DNA of 8,242 bases. It comes from Chitinophagaceae bacterium. GTDB lineage: Bacteria > Bacteroidota > Bacteroidia > Chitinophagales > Chitinophagaceae. Positions 1 to 6,338 of this stretch are shown one piece after another. How positions within the stretch are numbered: the stretch's first letter is position 1; each line of letters starts with the position of its first letter. The DNA is taken from positions 1 through 8,242 of the forward strand of contig JAIEQT010000634.1 in assembly GCA_019747455.1 (NCBI GenBank), written 5' to 3'. The notes beneath the pieces are model-generated. The model did no database searches. It was not told where the DNA came from and was given only the letters and a program-made list of their open reading frames with translations. A program made the translations under genes and the position numbers.

Positions 1-389
1 ATTACCGCTACCATAGCCATCATTACGCCTACAAGCTTCCAACCGGCTACCGTTTCGTTATAGAGATATACAGATAATACTACCGGAATTACAAGCGATA
101 ATTTATTCGCAACAGAAGCTACTGCAACACCAATCTTTTGTGCGGTAATACCAATAATATTAAAAATTGATACAAATAATACACCCATAAGCATGGCCCA
201 CTTAAACCAATCTGTTTGTATGGTGTGGCTATTGATAGGAAAAGACCCATTTACAAAAGAGCCAGTAATCACGCAAGTGATATAATTAAAGATGATAGCG
301 GGGAAAACCGATATTCCCCATTTCTCACAAGCTTTAAATGCAAGTGTTAAATAACTGGTTAATATAATACTGCCTAATAAATAAATCAT
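1..389 (-). CDS. EamA/DMT-family membrane transporter, N-terminal part (cut by window edge)
   Basis: The first 129 codons of a membrane protein are visible; the rest lies beyond the left edge. It starts at the ATG of 389-387, four bases after the ribD stop, so the two are probably co-transcribed and translationally coupled. The peptide begins MIYLLGSIILTSYLTLAFKA and has hydrophobic segments at about residues 1-20, 27-45, 62-82, 87-110 and 115-129. The stretch GVAVASVANKLSLVIPVVLS (87-106), followed by the short loop NET and another helix, is typical of an EamA half-domain, where a conserved helix 4 leads into a short charged turn. Family members are inner-membrane exporters or importers of amino acids, nucleotides, vitamins and other metabolites. 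The substrate cannot be read from the sequence. Some EamA proteins (RibN) carry riboflavin, and the link to ribD makes that possible here. There is no clear ribosome binding site, which is usual in this phylum. Confidence 0.8.
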   Translation of the reverse strand, partial: MIYLLGSIILTSYLTLAFKACEKWGISVFPAIIFNYITCVITGSFVNGSFPINSHTIQTDWFKWAMLMGVLFVSIFNIIGITAQKIGVAVASVANKLSLVIPVVLSVYLYNETVAGWKLVGVMMAMVAV

Positions 390-393
390 CCGA

Positions 394-1437
394 TCAATTT
401 AGTTGTAAAAAATAGCTAATTAAATCTTTTCCGAGCTTCTCTTGATGCTGCAAAATATAATGACTCAAGGTGGGTGCAGCTAACCCATCTCCTATTGCTA
501 AACTATTATTTTCTATAACCCTGGCCTGATCCCATATACCCTCATTAATAAATTGCTGAATGGTATAGGCACCTCCTTCTACTAAAATACTTTGAATACC
601 TCTCTCGTAACAATCGGCTAAAATTTGAGGTATCATTTTTTTTTCTTTATTCAATTCCACATAATAAAGATTATCTTTTCTCATCGCTTGATGAAAATTA
701 TAAACCACTGTTTTATTATTATCTGTAAATAGATCTTGTGTTATCGGCGTTTTGAGATTTGGATCGATTAATAATCGAATAGGATTATTACCTGCTATCA
801 ATCGTACTGTTAGTTTTGGATTATCATATAAAGCCGTATTAGCACCTATCAAAATAGCTTGTTCTTCGGAGCGCCATTGATGAACGAATTTATTTGTAGC
901 CTCACCTGAAATGTACAGACGTTTACCGGTATCATCCGCTATTTTTTTATCAGCTGTTTGTGCCCATTTTAAAATAACATAGGGTCTTTTTTTTTCATGA
1001 TAAGTAAAAAAGCGTTTATTGAGATTTATACATTCTTTTTCCAAAACACCTACAATCACTTCTATACCCTCGTTTCGTAATTGTGTAATTCCTTTGCCGG
1101 CAACTTCTTTGAAGGGATCCACACAACCCACTACTACGCGTTGAATTTTGTATTGTATAATTAAATTGGTACAAGGGGGTGTTTTACCATAATGAGCACA
1201 GGGCTCCAGCGATACGTATAAGGTAGCTTTAGGAATTTTATCGGTATTAGTGGCATCAACCGATTGTAAGCAATTTACTTCAGCATGTGCTTCTCCATAC
1301 TTGGCATGCCATCCTTCTCCGATAATTTGATCTTCATATACCAACACGGCACCTACCATCGGGTTAGGTGCTACAGCACCTAACCCCCGCCGGGCAAGCG
1401 CTATGCATCGCTGCATATATTTCTCTTGTATATCCAT
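394..1437 (-). CDS. ribD: Bifunctional riboflavin biosynthesis deaminase/reductase RibD
   Basis: This cytosolic enzyme carries out two successive steps of riboflavin synthesis: deamination of diaminohydroxyphosphoribosylaminopyrimidine, then NADPH-dependent reduction of the ribosyl side chain. The N-terminal deaminase domain (about residues 5-145) shows the zinc site HAE (His51, catalytic Glu53) and PCAHYGKTPPC (Cys80, Cys89). The C-terminal RibD_C reductase domain (about 150-347) shows RPYVILKWAQTAD, the ISGEATNKFVHQWRS block, GANTALYDNPKLTVR and the nucleotide-binding VEGGA (286-290). The length of 347 residues is normal. The frame is open for 15 more codons upstream, to 1482, but MDIQEKYMQRC at 1437 is the better start: the family begins near there, and a TAnnTTTG promoter element (1456-1449) lies inside the possible extension. 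The reductase has ADKK where ADGK is common. The gene diverges from prmC across 43 bases. No FMN riboswitch fits in that gap. Confidence 0.95.
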   Translation of the reverse strand: MDIQEKYMQRCIALARRGLGAVAPNPMVGAVLVYEDQIIGEGWHAKYGEAHAEVNCLQSVDATNTDKIPKATLYVSLEPCAHYGKTPPCTNLIIQYKIQRVVVGCVDPFKEVAGKGITQLRNEGIEVIVGVLEKECINLNKRFFTYHEKKRPYVILKWAQTADKKIADDTGKRLYISGEATNKFVHQWRSEEQAILIGANTALYDNPKLTVRLIAGNNPIRLLIDPNLKTPITQDLFTDNNKTVVYNFHQAMRKDNLYYVELNKEKKMIPQILADCYERGIQSILVEGGAYTIQQFINEGIWDQARVIENNSLAIGDGLAAPTLSHYILQHQEKLGKDLISYFLQLN

Positions 1438-1448
1438 AGCTGAACCTG

Positions 1449-1456
1449 CAAAATTA
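1449..1456 (-). promoter_or_regulatory. Candidate -7 promoter element of ribD
   Basis: Read on the minus strand, this is TAATTTTG, a full match to the Bacteroidota -7 element TAnnTTTG. It ends 11 bases before the ribD ATG at 1437, which would give a leader of only a few bases. No TTTG or TTG -33 element sits at the usual spacing upstream, so the call rests on one element. It supports the downstream ribD start. Confidence 0.4.
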
Positions 1457-1480
1457 GCTAAATGATAGTAACATTGCAGC

Positions 1481-2335
1481 ATGACTATTGCTGAGGTAAA
1501 AAAAGAAATAAGAAATGCTACTTCTCATTTGTATGAACAAAGAGAAATTACTGCCATTACAGCTTTACTACTTGAAAAAATTACCGGCTTTACCAGATTG
1601 GATCAGACCATACAAAAAGATGTACTCATTGAGCAACGAGAGGTAGAAAGCTTACAACAGGCCATAGTTAAACTACAACAAGGTATGCCCATTCAATATG
1701 TGCTAGGTGAAGCCTGGTTTTATGGTTTCTTATTTTCAGTATCAGAACATACCCTCATACCCCGACCGGAAACAGAAGAGTTGGTAGCATGGGTTCTCAG
1801 CGATTTGAATAATAATATATCTCAAGTCAATTTATTGGATGTAGGCACAGGCTCGGGTTGTATACCGATTACCATTGCAAAAAAAATATCGACTATAAAA
1901 ACCTATGGTGTTGATATTAGTACAAACGCCCTGGCCATTGCAAAGAAAAATGCACAGTCTATCGGGTCAGATACGCAATTTCTAGAAATCGATTTTTTAG
2001 ATACCTCCAAATGGGATTCTTTACCTCCGGTAGACATCCTTATCAGTAACCCTCCTTATATAGCAGAAAAGGAAAAAGCCAGTATGCACAAGAATGTGCT
2101 CGATTACGAGCCGCATATAGCTTTATTTGTGCCCGATAATGATCCGTTGATTTTTTACAAACAGATTCTTTTGTTTGCAGAAACAAAATTGCAAATGAAT
2201 ACCCTTATTTATCTGGAGTTAAACGAGGCACTAGCAATGCAAACAGCCGCATTGTTTTCCTCCGCTAGTTTTGAAACTACACTTAAAAAAGACATGCAGG
2301 GTAAGTATAGAATGTTAAAAGTGATCAAGAAATAA
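1481..2335 (+). CDS. prmC: Peptide chain release factor N5-glutamine methyltransferase PrmC (HemK)
   Basis: This enzyme uses S-adenosylmethionine to methylate the glutamine of the GGQ motif of release factors RF1 and RF2 in the cytosol, which improves translation termination. The N-terminal helical release-factor-binding domain covers about residues 1-80 and ends in the typical PIQYVLGEAWFYGFLF. IPRPETEELV (93-102) follows. The methyltransferase core has the SAM loop LLDVGTGSG (118-126), the acidic strand end VDIS (144-147), and the active-site NPPY motif at 190-193, which holds the substrate glutamine. The late ELNEA (246-250) is also typical. The length of 284 residues is standard. The gene diverges from ribD, a neighbour pair I believe is common in this phylum. 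It ends 3 bases from the end of the convergent exbD, leaving no room for a terminator. A weak -7-like TAACATTG lies at 1469-1476, which would make the mRNA nearly leaderless. Confidence 0.96.
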   Translation: MTIAEVKKEIRNATSHLYEQREITAITALLLEKITGFTRLDQTIQKDVLIEQREVESLQQAIVKLQQGMPIQYVLGEAWFYGFLFSVSEHTLIPRPETEELVAWVLSDLNNNISQVNLLDVGTGSGCIPITIAKKISTIKTYGVDISTNALAIAKKNAQSIGSDTQFLEIDFLDTSKWDSLPPVDILISNPPYIAEKEKASMHKNVLDYEPHIALFVPDNDPLIFYKQILLFAETKLQMNTLIYLELNEALAMQTAALFSSASFETTLKKDMQGKYRMLKVIKK

Positions 2336-2338
2336 AAG

Positions 2339-2743
2339 CTATCGTAAGCCACTATTATCTACTGCCATAACCGGTGTTGCACCTAATTTTTTTATCACTT
2401 GCATAATTTGAATAGCCGTACCTAAATGTGCAGTGCTATCTCCATTAATCACAACCGAAGGTTTGTCGGTTTCCTTAGCCAAATACGCCTTTAGTTTATT
2501 TTCTAAATCAGCTATTAAAATCTTTTCTGAACCGATATAGAGTTGCTGTGCTTTATCAACGGTAATTACAACTGTTTGCTTTGCCTTTGTATCGGCCTTG
2601 GCTTTAGGATTTGATACTTTAATAACGTTCGGATTAGCTAAAGTAGATACAATGAGAAAAAAGAGTAGTAATATGAATAAAATATCATTTAAGGCACCGG
2701 TATGCATTTCGGGCTGGGATCTCAATTTTTTTCTAATATTCAT
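2339..2743 (-). CDS. exbD: ExbD/TolR-family biopolymer transport protein
   Basis: ExbD is the single-span partner of the ExbB proton channel. Together they use the proton motive force to drive TonB-type or Tol-type work at the outer membrane. The 134-residue protein has a short basic cytoplasmic N-terminus (MNIRKKLRSQPEMHTG), one transmembrane helix at about 18-36 (ALNDILFILLLFFLIVSTLA), and a periplasmic domain at 40-134 of the ExbD/TolR fold, ending VIKKLGATPVMAVDNSG. Asp20 in the helix matches the essential proton-carrying aspartate of the family (Asp25 in E. coli ExbD). The gene follows exbB by 58 bases on the same strand, and that gap is almost wholly a heptamer repeat array. A purine-rich GGAAGAAAG lies just before the ATG. 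No tonB gene is in the window, so the partner that uses the motor is unknown. It is clearly ExbD/TolR-like; ExbD and TolR cannot be separated from this alone. Confidence 0.92.
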   Translation of the reverse strand: MNIRKKLRSQPEMHTGALNDILFILLLFFLIVSTLANPNVIKVSNPKAKADTKAKQTVVITVDKAQQLYIGSEKILIADLENKLKAYLAKETDKPSVVINGDSTAHLGTAIQIMQVIKKLGATPVMAVDNSGLR

Positions 2744-2752
2744 AACTTTCTT

Positions 2753-2801
2753 CCAATGACTAATAACAATTGACCAATGACTAATGACTACTGACTACTG
2801 A
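2753..2801 (-). repeat. Array of seven tandem heptamers between exbB and exbD
   Basis: On the minus strand, starting with the first base after the exbB stop codon, seven 7-base units follow each other exactly: TCAGTAG twice, then TCATTAG, TCATTGG, TCAATTG, TTATTAG and TCATTGG. Positions 1, 3, 5 and 7 (T, A, T, G) never vary; positions 4 and 6 vary most. The array fills 49 of the 58 intergenic bases and ends 9 bases before the exbD ATG. The exbB stop TAG itself looks like the tail of an eighth unit. Units 1, 2, 3 and 6 contain TAG triplets that together fall in all three frames. The units resemble the short tandemly repeated repetitive heptamers known from filamentous cyanobacteria. The function is unknown. 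Confidence 0.85.
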
Positions 2802-3485
2802 CTACCTGGTGGGTTCTTGTAATACATCCATAAAATCAGCACTGGCCGCTTCCATTTTGTTGGCTGTTTTATCTATTTGTACCGATAAAAAATTATGCCC
2901 TACATAAGCGATCAAACCAATGATAAGGCCTGTAGCAGAAGTAATCATTTTAGTATAGATACCCCCTGCAATTGTATTAAGCGTGTACTCACCTGTAGAA
3001 GCAATACCATAAAATAATTGTACCATCCCAATGATGGTTCCTAAGAAACCAAACATCGGTGCAATACCGGCAATCAAAGAAAGGATCGAAAGATTTCTTT
3101 CCATGCTATACATCTCCAGCTTACCTACATTCTCCATACTTTTTTCAATAATATCAATAGGCTTACCAATACGCTGAATACCCTTATCAATCATTCGAGC
3201 CACCGGATTATCTGTATTTTTAGTAACACTACGAGCAGCTTGTACATTACCCGTTAAAATATGATCTCTAATGATCCCCATAAAATTGGCATCAATTCTA
3301 CCGGCTTTTCTAATCGCTATCCATCTTTCTGTAAAAACAAAAATAGCGGCTACTAGTAACAGGTAAAGTGGATACATGATCCAACCTCCTTTTTCCAGTA
3401 AGCTCCACAAAGAAATTTTTTCGGCAGTAACTACGGTACTTGCTGCTTTTTGTAACGTATCTACTTGTAGCAAATAAAACATCAT
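2802..3485 (-). CDS. exbB: MotA/TolQ/ExbB-family proton channel protein
   Basis: This is the inner-membrane channel subunit that assembles as a pentamer around ExbD and couples proton flow to mechanical work. The 227 residues hold helix 1 at about 35-51 (WIMYPLYLLLVAAIFVF, followed by ERW), a cytoplasmic region at 55-130 with ARMIDKGIQRIGK and an IEKSMENVGKLE stretch, helix 2 at 133-157 containing the signature APMFGFLGTIIGM, and helix 3 at 172-199 with GIYTKMITSATGLIIGLIAY. Thr150 in GFLGT matches the conserved channel threonine. A gap-free alignment with E. coli ExbB puts Thr178 where the helix-3 glutamate (Glu176) lies. I recall GIYT-type sequences in other Bacteroidota, so this may be a lineage trait. 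Two start codons are adjacent (3485 and 3482). The start lies 4 bases after the SPFH gene stop, and exbD is downstream, so the three form an operon. Confidence 0.92.
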   Translation of the reverse strand: MMFYLLQVDTLQKAASTVVTAEKISLWSLLEKGGWIMYPLYLLLVAAIFVFTERWIAIRKAGRIDANFMGIIRDHILTGNVQAARSVTKNTDNPVARMIDKGIQRIGKPIDIIEKSMENVGKLEMYSMERNLSILSLIAGIAPMFGFLGTIIGMVQLFYGIASTGEYTLNTIAGGIYTKMITSATGLIIGLIAYVGHNFLSVQIDKTANKMEAASADFMDVLQEPTR

Positions 3486-3489
3486 AAGA

Positions 3490-4422
3490 TTACGCGTTTT
3501 GTTGATCTTTCATTCTCATCATGGCCATGATCTGGCGCATATTATTTTCCATACCTTCCGGACTACCATCCAGGAAAATAATATTTCCCTTACTAACTTC
3601 AGCGAAGTTTTTTATGGCTTCTGTCCACATACTAAATAAAATCACATTGGTATCTAAATTAGCTTGTTTCATTTGTTCGGCAGCCTGGCTCATACCTTTT
3701 GCAACTTCTTCTCTAAAGAGCGCAACGCCTTGTCCACGTAGCTTTGCCGCTTCTCTCTCTGCCTCAGCGGCAATTTTGATAGCATTACCTTCTGCCTCAG
3801 CACCTTTTGTTTTGGTGATTAATAAAGCCTGACCTTCATTCTCTGCTGCCGCTTTTAAGTTGTTACTGGCAACTACTTTACTCATACTCTCCATAATGGC
3901 CTTATCGAAAGTGATATCGTTGATTTGTAAATCTTGCAAATGGTATCCCCAATCTTCTAATGAATGATCTATTTGTTGTTTTACGAACTCTACAATTTCT
4001 CTGCGTAACAATAAAATTTCTGCTTGCCTTTTTGTAGCTACAAAGGCGCGGATAGAACCTTCTACTGTACGAATCAATGCTTGCATAAGATCTTTATCGC
4101 TAATAAATTTAAAGGCAACATTTTTAATGGTTTCTTCTTCTTGGTTTATTACGGAATAAAGAAGCATACTTTTAAAGTATACATTCGCCTGATCTACTGT
4201 TACCGCCTGAAATTCTAATTCAACAGAACGGTTTTGAATACTTACTGTTTTATATACTTGTTCCAATACGGGTATTTTAAAATTTAGACCCGGACGAAGT
4301 ATGCGTCTGTACTTACCAAAAAGTGTAATTACGGCAATAGTTCCCTGATTAACCGTAACTAACCCCGTAAATATGATGATTAAGAGCGCAAGTAACCACC
4401 AATATTGGATGAAGGTTGACAT
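3490..4422 (-). CDS. SPFH/band-7 domain membrane protein (stomatin/prohibitin family)
   Basis: SPFH proteins are anchored in the membrane and assemble into large rings that organise lipids or shield membrane proteins and proteases. The 310-residue product has an N-terminal helix at about 7-25 (YWWLLALLIIIFTGLVTV), then a band-7 domain at about 25-190. Its opening, VNQGTIAVITLFGKYRRILR (24-43) followed by PGLNFKIP, is typical, and QNRSVELEFQAVTVDQANVY also fits. A charged, alanine- and glutamate-rich coiled-coil region runs from about 175 to 255, with EAEGNAIKIAAEAEREAAKL. The C-terminal tail is rich in methionine (QIMAMMRMKDQQ). It is nearest in look to stomatin/HIR-like proteins rather than the protease partners HflK/HflC. 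It sits 30 bases after pepT and 4 bases before exbB on the same strand, so co-expression with the ExbB/ExbD motor is likely. No partner NfeD gene is present. The exact role is unknown. Confidence 0.9.
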   Translation of the reverse strand: MSTFIQYWWLLALLIIIFTGLVTVNQGTIAVITLFGKYRRILRPGLNFKIPVLEQVYKTVSIQNRSVELEFQAVTVDQANVYFKSMLLYSVINQEEETIKNVAFKFISDKDLMQALIRTVEGSIRAFVATKRQAEILLLRREIVEFVKQQIDHSLEDWGYHLQDLQINDITFDKAIMESMSKVVASNNLKAAAENEGQALLITKTKGAEAEGNAIKIAAEAEREAAKLRGQGVALFREEVAKGMSQAAEQMKQANLDTNVILFSMWTEAIKNFAEVSKGNIIFLDGSPEGMENNMRQIMAMMRMKDQQNA

Positions 4423-4452
4423 GATTTTTTATTTAATGTTTAAAGATAATAG

Positions 4453-5691
4453 CTAATTAGTTGTGTTTTGTTCCCAAACTTGTACCAATTCTGTTAAAAC
4501 TTTCACAGCAGCTTCCATATCGCTAACGCCTACCCACTCATGCTTGCTATGTATGGCTTGCATACCGGTGAAGATATTCGGACAAGGTAATCCCATAAAA
4601 CTCAATCGGCTACCATCCGTTCCACCCCGGATAGGTTCTTTTATAAAGGGAATACCTACACGATTATAAGCTTCTTTTGCATTGGCTTCTACAAGTGGAT
4701 GCTGGATCAAAACTTCTTTCATATTTCTATACTGCTCTACTACTGTTATATTATAAGTAGCTCCCGGATATTTTTTTATTACAGTTTCTGTAATATCTTT
4801 CAATAACATTTCGTAATGCGCTAATTGCGCTGTATCAAAATCGCGAATGATAAAATCAATTATTGCTTTCTCTGCCAAACCTTCTACCCGAATGGGATGG
4901 ATAAATCCCTGTTTTTGATCGGTAACTTCCGGTGCTAACCGATCTTTGGGTAAGGCAGCCAAAATCTGCCCGGCAATTTTAAGTGCATTGATCATTTTAT
5001 CTTTTGCATATCCGGGATGCGCAATTACGCCTTCTATAGTTATGGTAAGTCCATCAGCACTAAAAGTTTCATCCTCAAAACTACCCAGTGATCCACCATC
5101 TAAGGTATATCCATAATTTGCCCCGAGTTTTTGCAGATCAAGTTTTGCCGTACCATTTCCTACTTCTTCATCAGGTGTAAATAAAACTTTAATCATACCA
5201 TGTTTAACAGAAGGATTTTCCTGTAACCATTTTACCATTTCCATAATAATCGTTACACCTGCTTTATCATCGGCCCCTAATAAGGTTTTGCCACTAGCGG
5301 TAATGATATCTTTCCCCAGATGATTATGCAAATAAGGATATGCTTCCATGGTTATGACTTGCGTAGGATCATCGGGTAATACAAGGGGCAATCCGTTATA
5401 GTTTCTATGTAATATTGGTTTTACATTGGTTCCGCTGCAATCAGGGGCGGTATCAATATGGCTACAAAAACAAATCACAGGAACATTTTTATTGGTATTA
5501 GCGGGGATAGTAGCGTACACATAACCAAATTCATCCGTATGTGCATCTTCAACCCCCATGGCTAACAATTCTGTAGCTAATAAATGAGATAAATTTTTCT
5601 GCTTTGGGGTAGAAGGGAATGTATTAGCATGAGGATCGCTCTGAGTATCCATTTGTACATAACGTATAAAGCGGTTTACCAAGCTACTCAT
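4453..5691 (-). CDS. pepT: Peptidase T (tripeptide aminopeptidase)
   Basis: PepT is a cytosolic dizinc aminopeptidase of family M20 that removes the N-terminal residue from tripeptides. All metal and catalytic motifs are visible: SHIDT with zinc ligand His78 and general Asp80; GADDKAG with bridging Asp141; PDEEVGNG with catalytic Glu175 and zinc ligand Glu176; TLDGG with Asp198; and IHSKHEW with His381. GGTDGSRLS (357-365) and the dimerisation-domain AHPGYAKDKMINAL (224-237) also fit PepT rather than other M20 enzymes. The length of 412 residues is standard, and the start MSSLVNRFIRYVQMDTQS is the family start. It diverges from an unknown membrane protein gene across 92 bases. It is the first gene of a co-directional row with the SPFH, exbB and exbD genes, and a candidate promoter lies at 5738-5710. 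Linkage to the motor genes is probably only shared transcription. Confidence 0.97.
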   Translation of the reverse strand: MSSLVNRFIRYVQMDTQSDPHANTFPSTPKQKNLSHLLATELLAMGVEDAHTDEFGYVYATIPANTNKNVPVICFCSHIDTAPDCSGTNVKPILHRNYNGLPLVLPDDPTQVITMEAYPYLHNHLGKDIITASGKTLLGADDKAGVTIIMEMVKWLQENPSVKHGMIKVLFTPDEEVGNGTAKLDLQKLGANYGYTLDGGSLGSFEDETFSADGLTITIEGVIAHPGYAKDKMINALKIAGQILAALPKDRLAPEVTDQKQGFIHPIRVEGLAEKAIIDFIIRDFDTAQLAHYEMLLKDITETVIKKYPGATYNITVVEQYRNMKEVLIQHPLVEANAKEAYNRVGIPFIKEPIRGGTDGSRLSFMGLPCPNIFTGMQAIHSKHEWVGVSDMEAAVKVLTELVQVWEQNTTN

Positions 5692-5709
5692 AATAGTTTT
5701 TTTAAGAAG

Positions 5710-5738
5710 CTAAGATATGTGTTCTAAACGCTTGCAAA
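5710..5738 (-). promoter_or_regulatory. Candidate promoter of pepT (and perhaps the SPFH-exbB-exbD genes)
   Basis: On the minus strand, TTTG (5738-5735) is followed after 17 bases by TATCTTAG (5717-5710). This is one mismatch from the Bacteroidota -7 element TAnnTTTG, with spacing at the short end of the usual range. Transcription would begin about 12-15 bases before the pepT ATG at 5691. Its -33 element lies back to back with that of the divergent promoter. Confidence 0.35.
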
Positions 5739-5762
5739 TTCAGGATATAATATGTATATTTC
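5732..5762 (+). promoter_or_regulatory. Candidate promoter of the unknown membrane protein gene
   Basis: TTG (5732-5734) and TATATTTC (5755-5762) lie 20 bases apart, close to the Bacteroidota pattern of a -33 TTTG/TTG and a -7 TAnnTTTG; the last base of the -7 element differs. Transcription would start about five bases later, leaving an A- and C-rich leader of about 16 bases (CCAAAAACAACCCACA) before the ATG at 5784 and no Shine-Dalgarno sequence. Confidence 0.45.
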
Positions 5763-5783
5763 GGCAACCAAAAACAACCCACA

Positions 5784-6338
5784 ATGAAAAAAACGATTGT
5801 TGGCGCCCTTGTAGGCGGCATTATCTTGTTTATGTGGCAATTTGCTTCATGGACAGCCCTAAACTTACACTTACCTGCACAAGGTTATACAGCTAAGCAG
5901 GACACGATTTTACAGGTTTTATCGGCTAACTTAGAAAAAGAGGGAGGATATTTTTTACCCACCGCTCCTGCAGGTACTTCTTTCGAAGACATGGAAAAGC
6001 TAACTGAAAAATCAATAGGTAAACCTTGGGCTATTATACAATATCATAGCGCTCTAGAGTACAATATGGGATTGAACATGGCACGTGGATTAATAACAAA
6101 TATTATTCTTGCCTGGCTATTGATTTGGATAATAGGCAAATTCGGCAATAACAGTTTTAGCACAACGCTAACCACATCTTTGATACTGGGCATAATTGTA
6201 TACCTCAATAGTGCCTATACCAGTCATATTTGGTACAAACTCTTCGATATAAGAGCATTCCTGATCGATTGTATAGCGATGTGGGGCCTAACCGGATTGT
6301 GGCTTGGCTGGTGGCTCAATAGAAAGCCTAAGGCATAA
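5784..6338 (+). CDS. Conserved-looking four-helix membrane protein of unknown function
   Basis: I do not recognise this 184-residue protein. It starts with a hydrophobic segment at about 4-26 (TIVGALVGGIILFMWQFASW), which is more likely an anchor than a cleaved signal because no clear cleavage site follows. A soluble loop of about 70 residues (27-99) holds the proline-rich LPTAPAGTSFEDME, then EYNMGLNMARG. Three further helices follow at about 101-119, 128-145 and 157-178, the last rich in tryptophan and glycine (WGLTGLWLGWWLNRKPKA). The short basic tail suggests a cytoplasmic C-terminus, so with four spans the N-terminus would also be inside and the loop periplasmic. The gene stands alone on its strand, with its own candidate promoter. 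It overlaps the end of the convergent FKBP gene by 11 bases. Codon use looks like that of its neighbours, with no sign of recent transfer. Confidence 0.85.
   Translation: MKKTIVGALVGGIILFMWQFASWTALNLHLPAQGYTAKQDTILQVLSANLEKEGGYFLPTAPAGTSFEDMEKLTEKSIGKPWAIIQYHSALEYNMGLNMARGLITNIILAWLLIWIIGKFGNNSFSTTLTTSLILGIIVYLNSAYTSHIWYKLFDIRAFLIDCIAMWGLTGLWLGWWLNRKPKA

Noticed and set aside
3521..3832. Plus-strand open frame of 103 codons opposite the SPFH gene
   Set aside because: It lies wholly antisense to a clear SPFH coding region, resembles no family, and reflects the low stop density opposite an alanine- and glutamate-rich coiled coil.
4024..4218. Plus-strand open frame of 64 codons opposite the SPFH gene
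   Set aside because: Antisense to the band-7 domain, with biased composition, no promoter and no recognisable domain.
4441..4448. TATCTTTA (minus strand) as a promoter for the SPFH-exbB-exbD genes in the 30-base gap after pepT
   Set aside because: It has one mismatch in the -7 element but no TTG at an allowed distance; readthrough from pepT is at least as likely.
4463..4669. Plus-strand open frame of 68 codons opposite pepT
   Set aside because: It mirrors the conserved C-terminal catalytic part of pepT and has no support of its own.
5746..5751. TATAAT as a classical sigma-70 -10 box before the membrane protein gene
   Set aside because: No -35 element at 16-18 bases, and the Bacteroidota-type pair in the same gap fits better.
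6326..6334. GCCTAAGGC as a bidirectional terminator between the convergent genes
   Set aside because: The arms are only four bases with a one-base centre and no T-run, so no stable hairpin can form.
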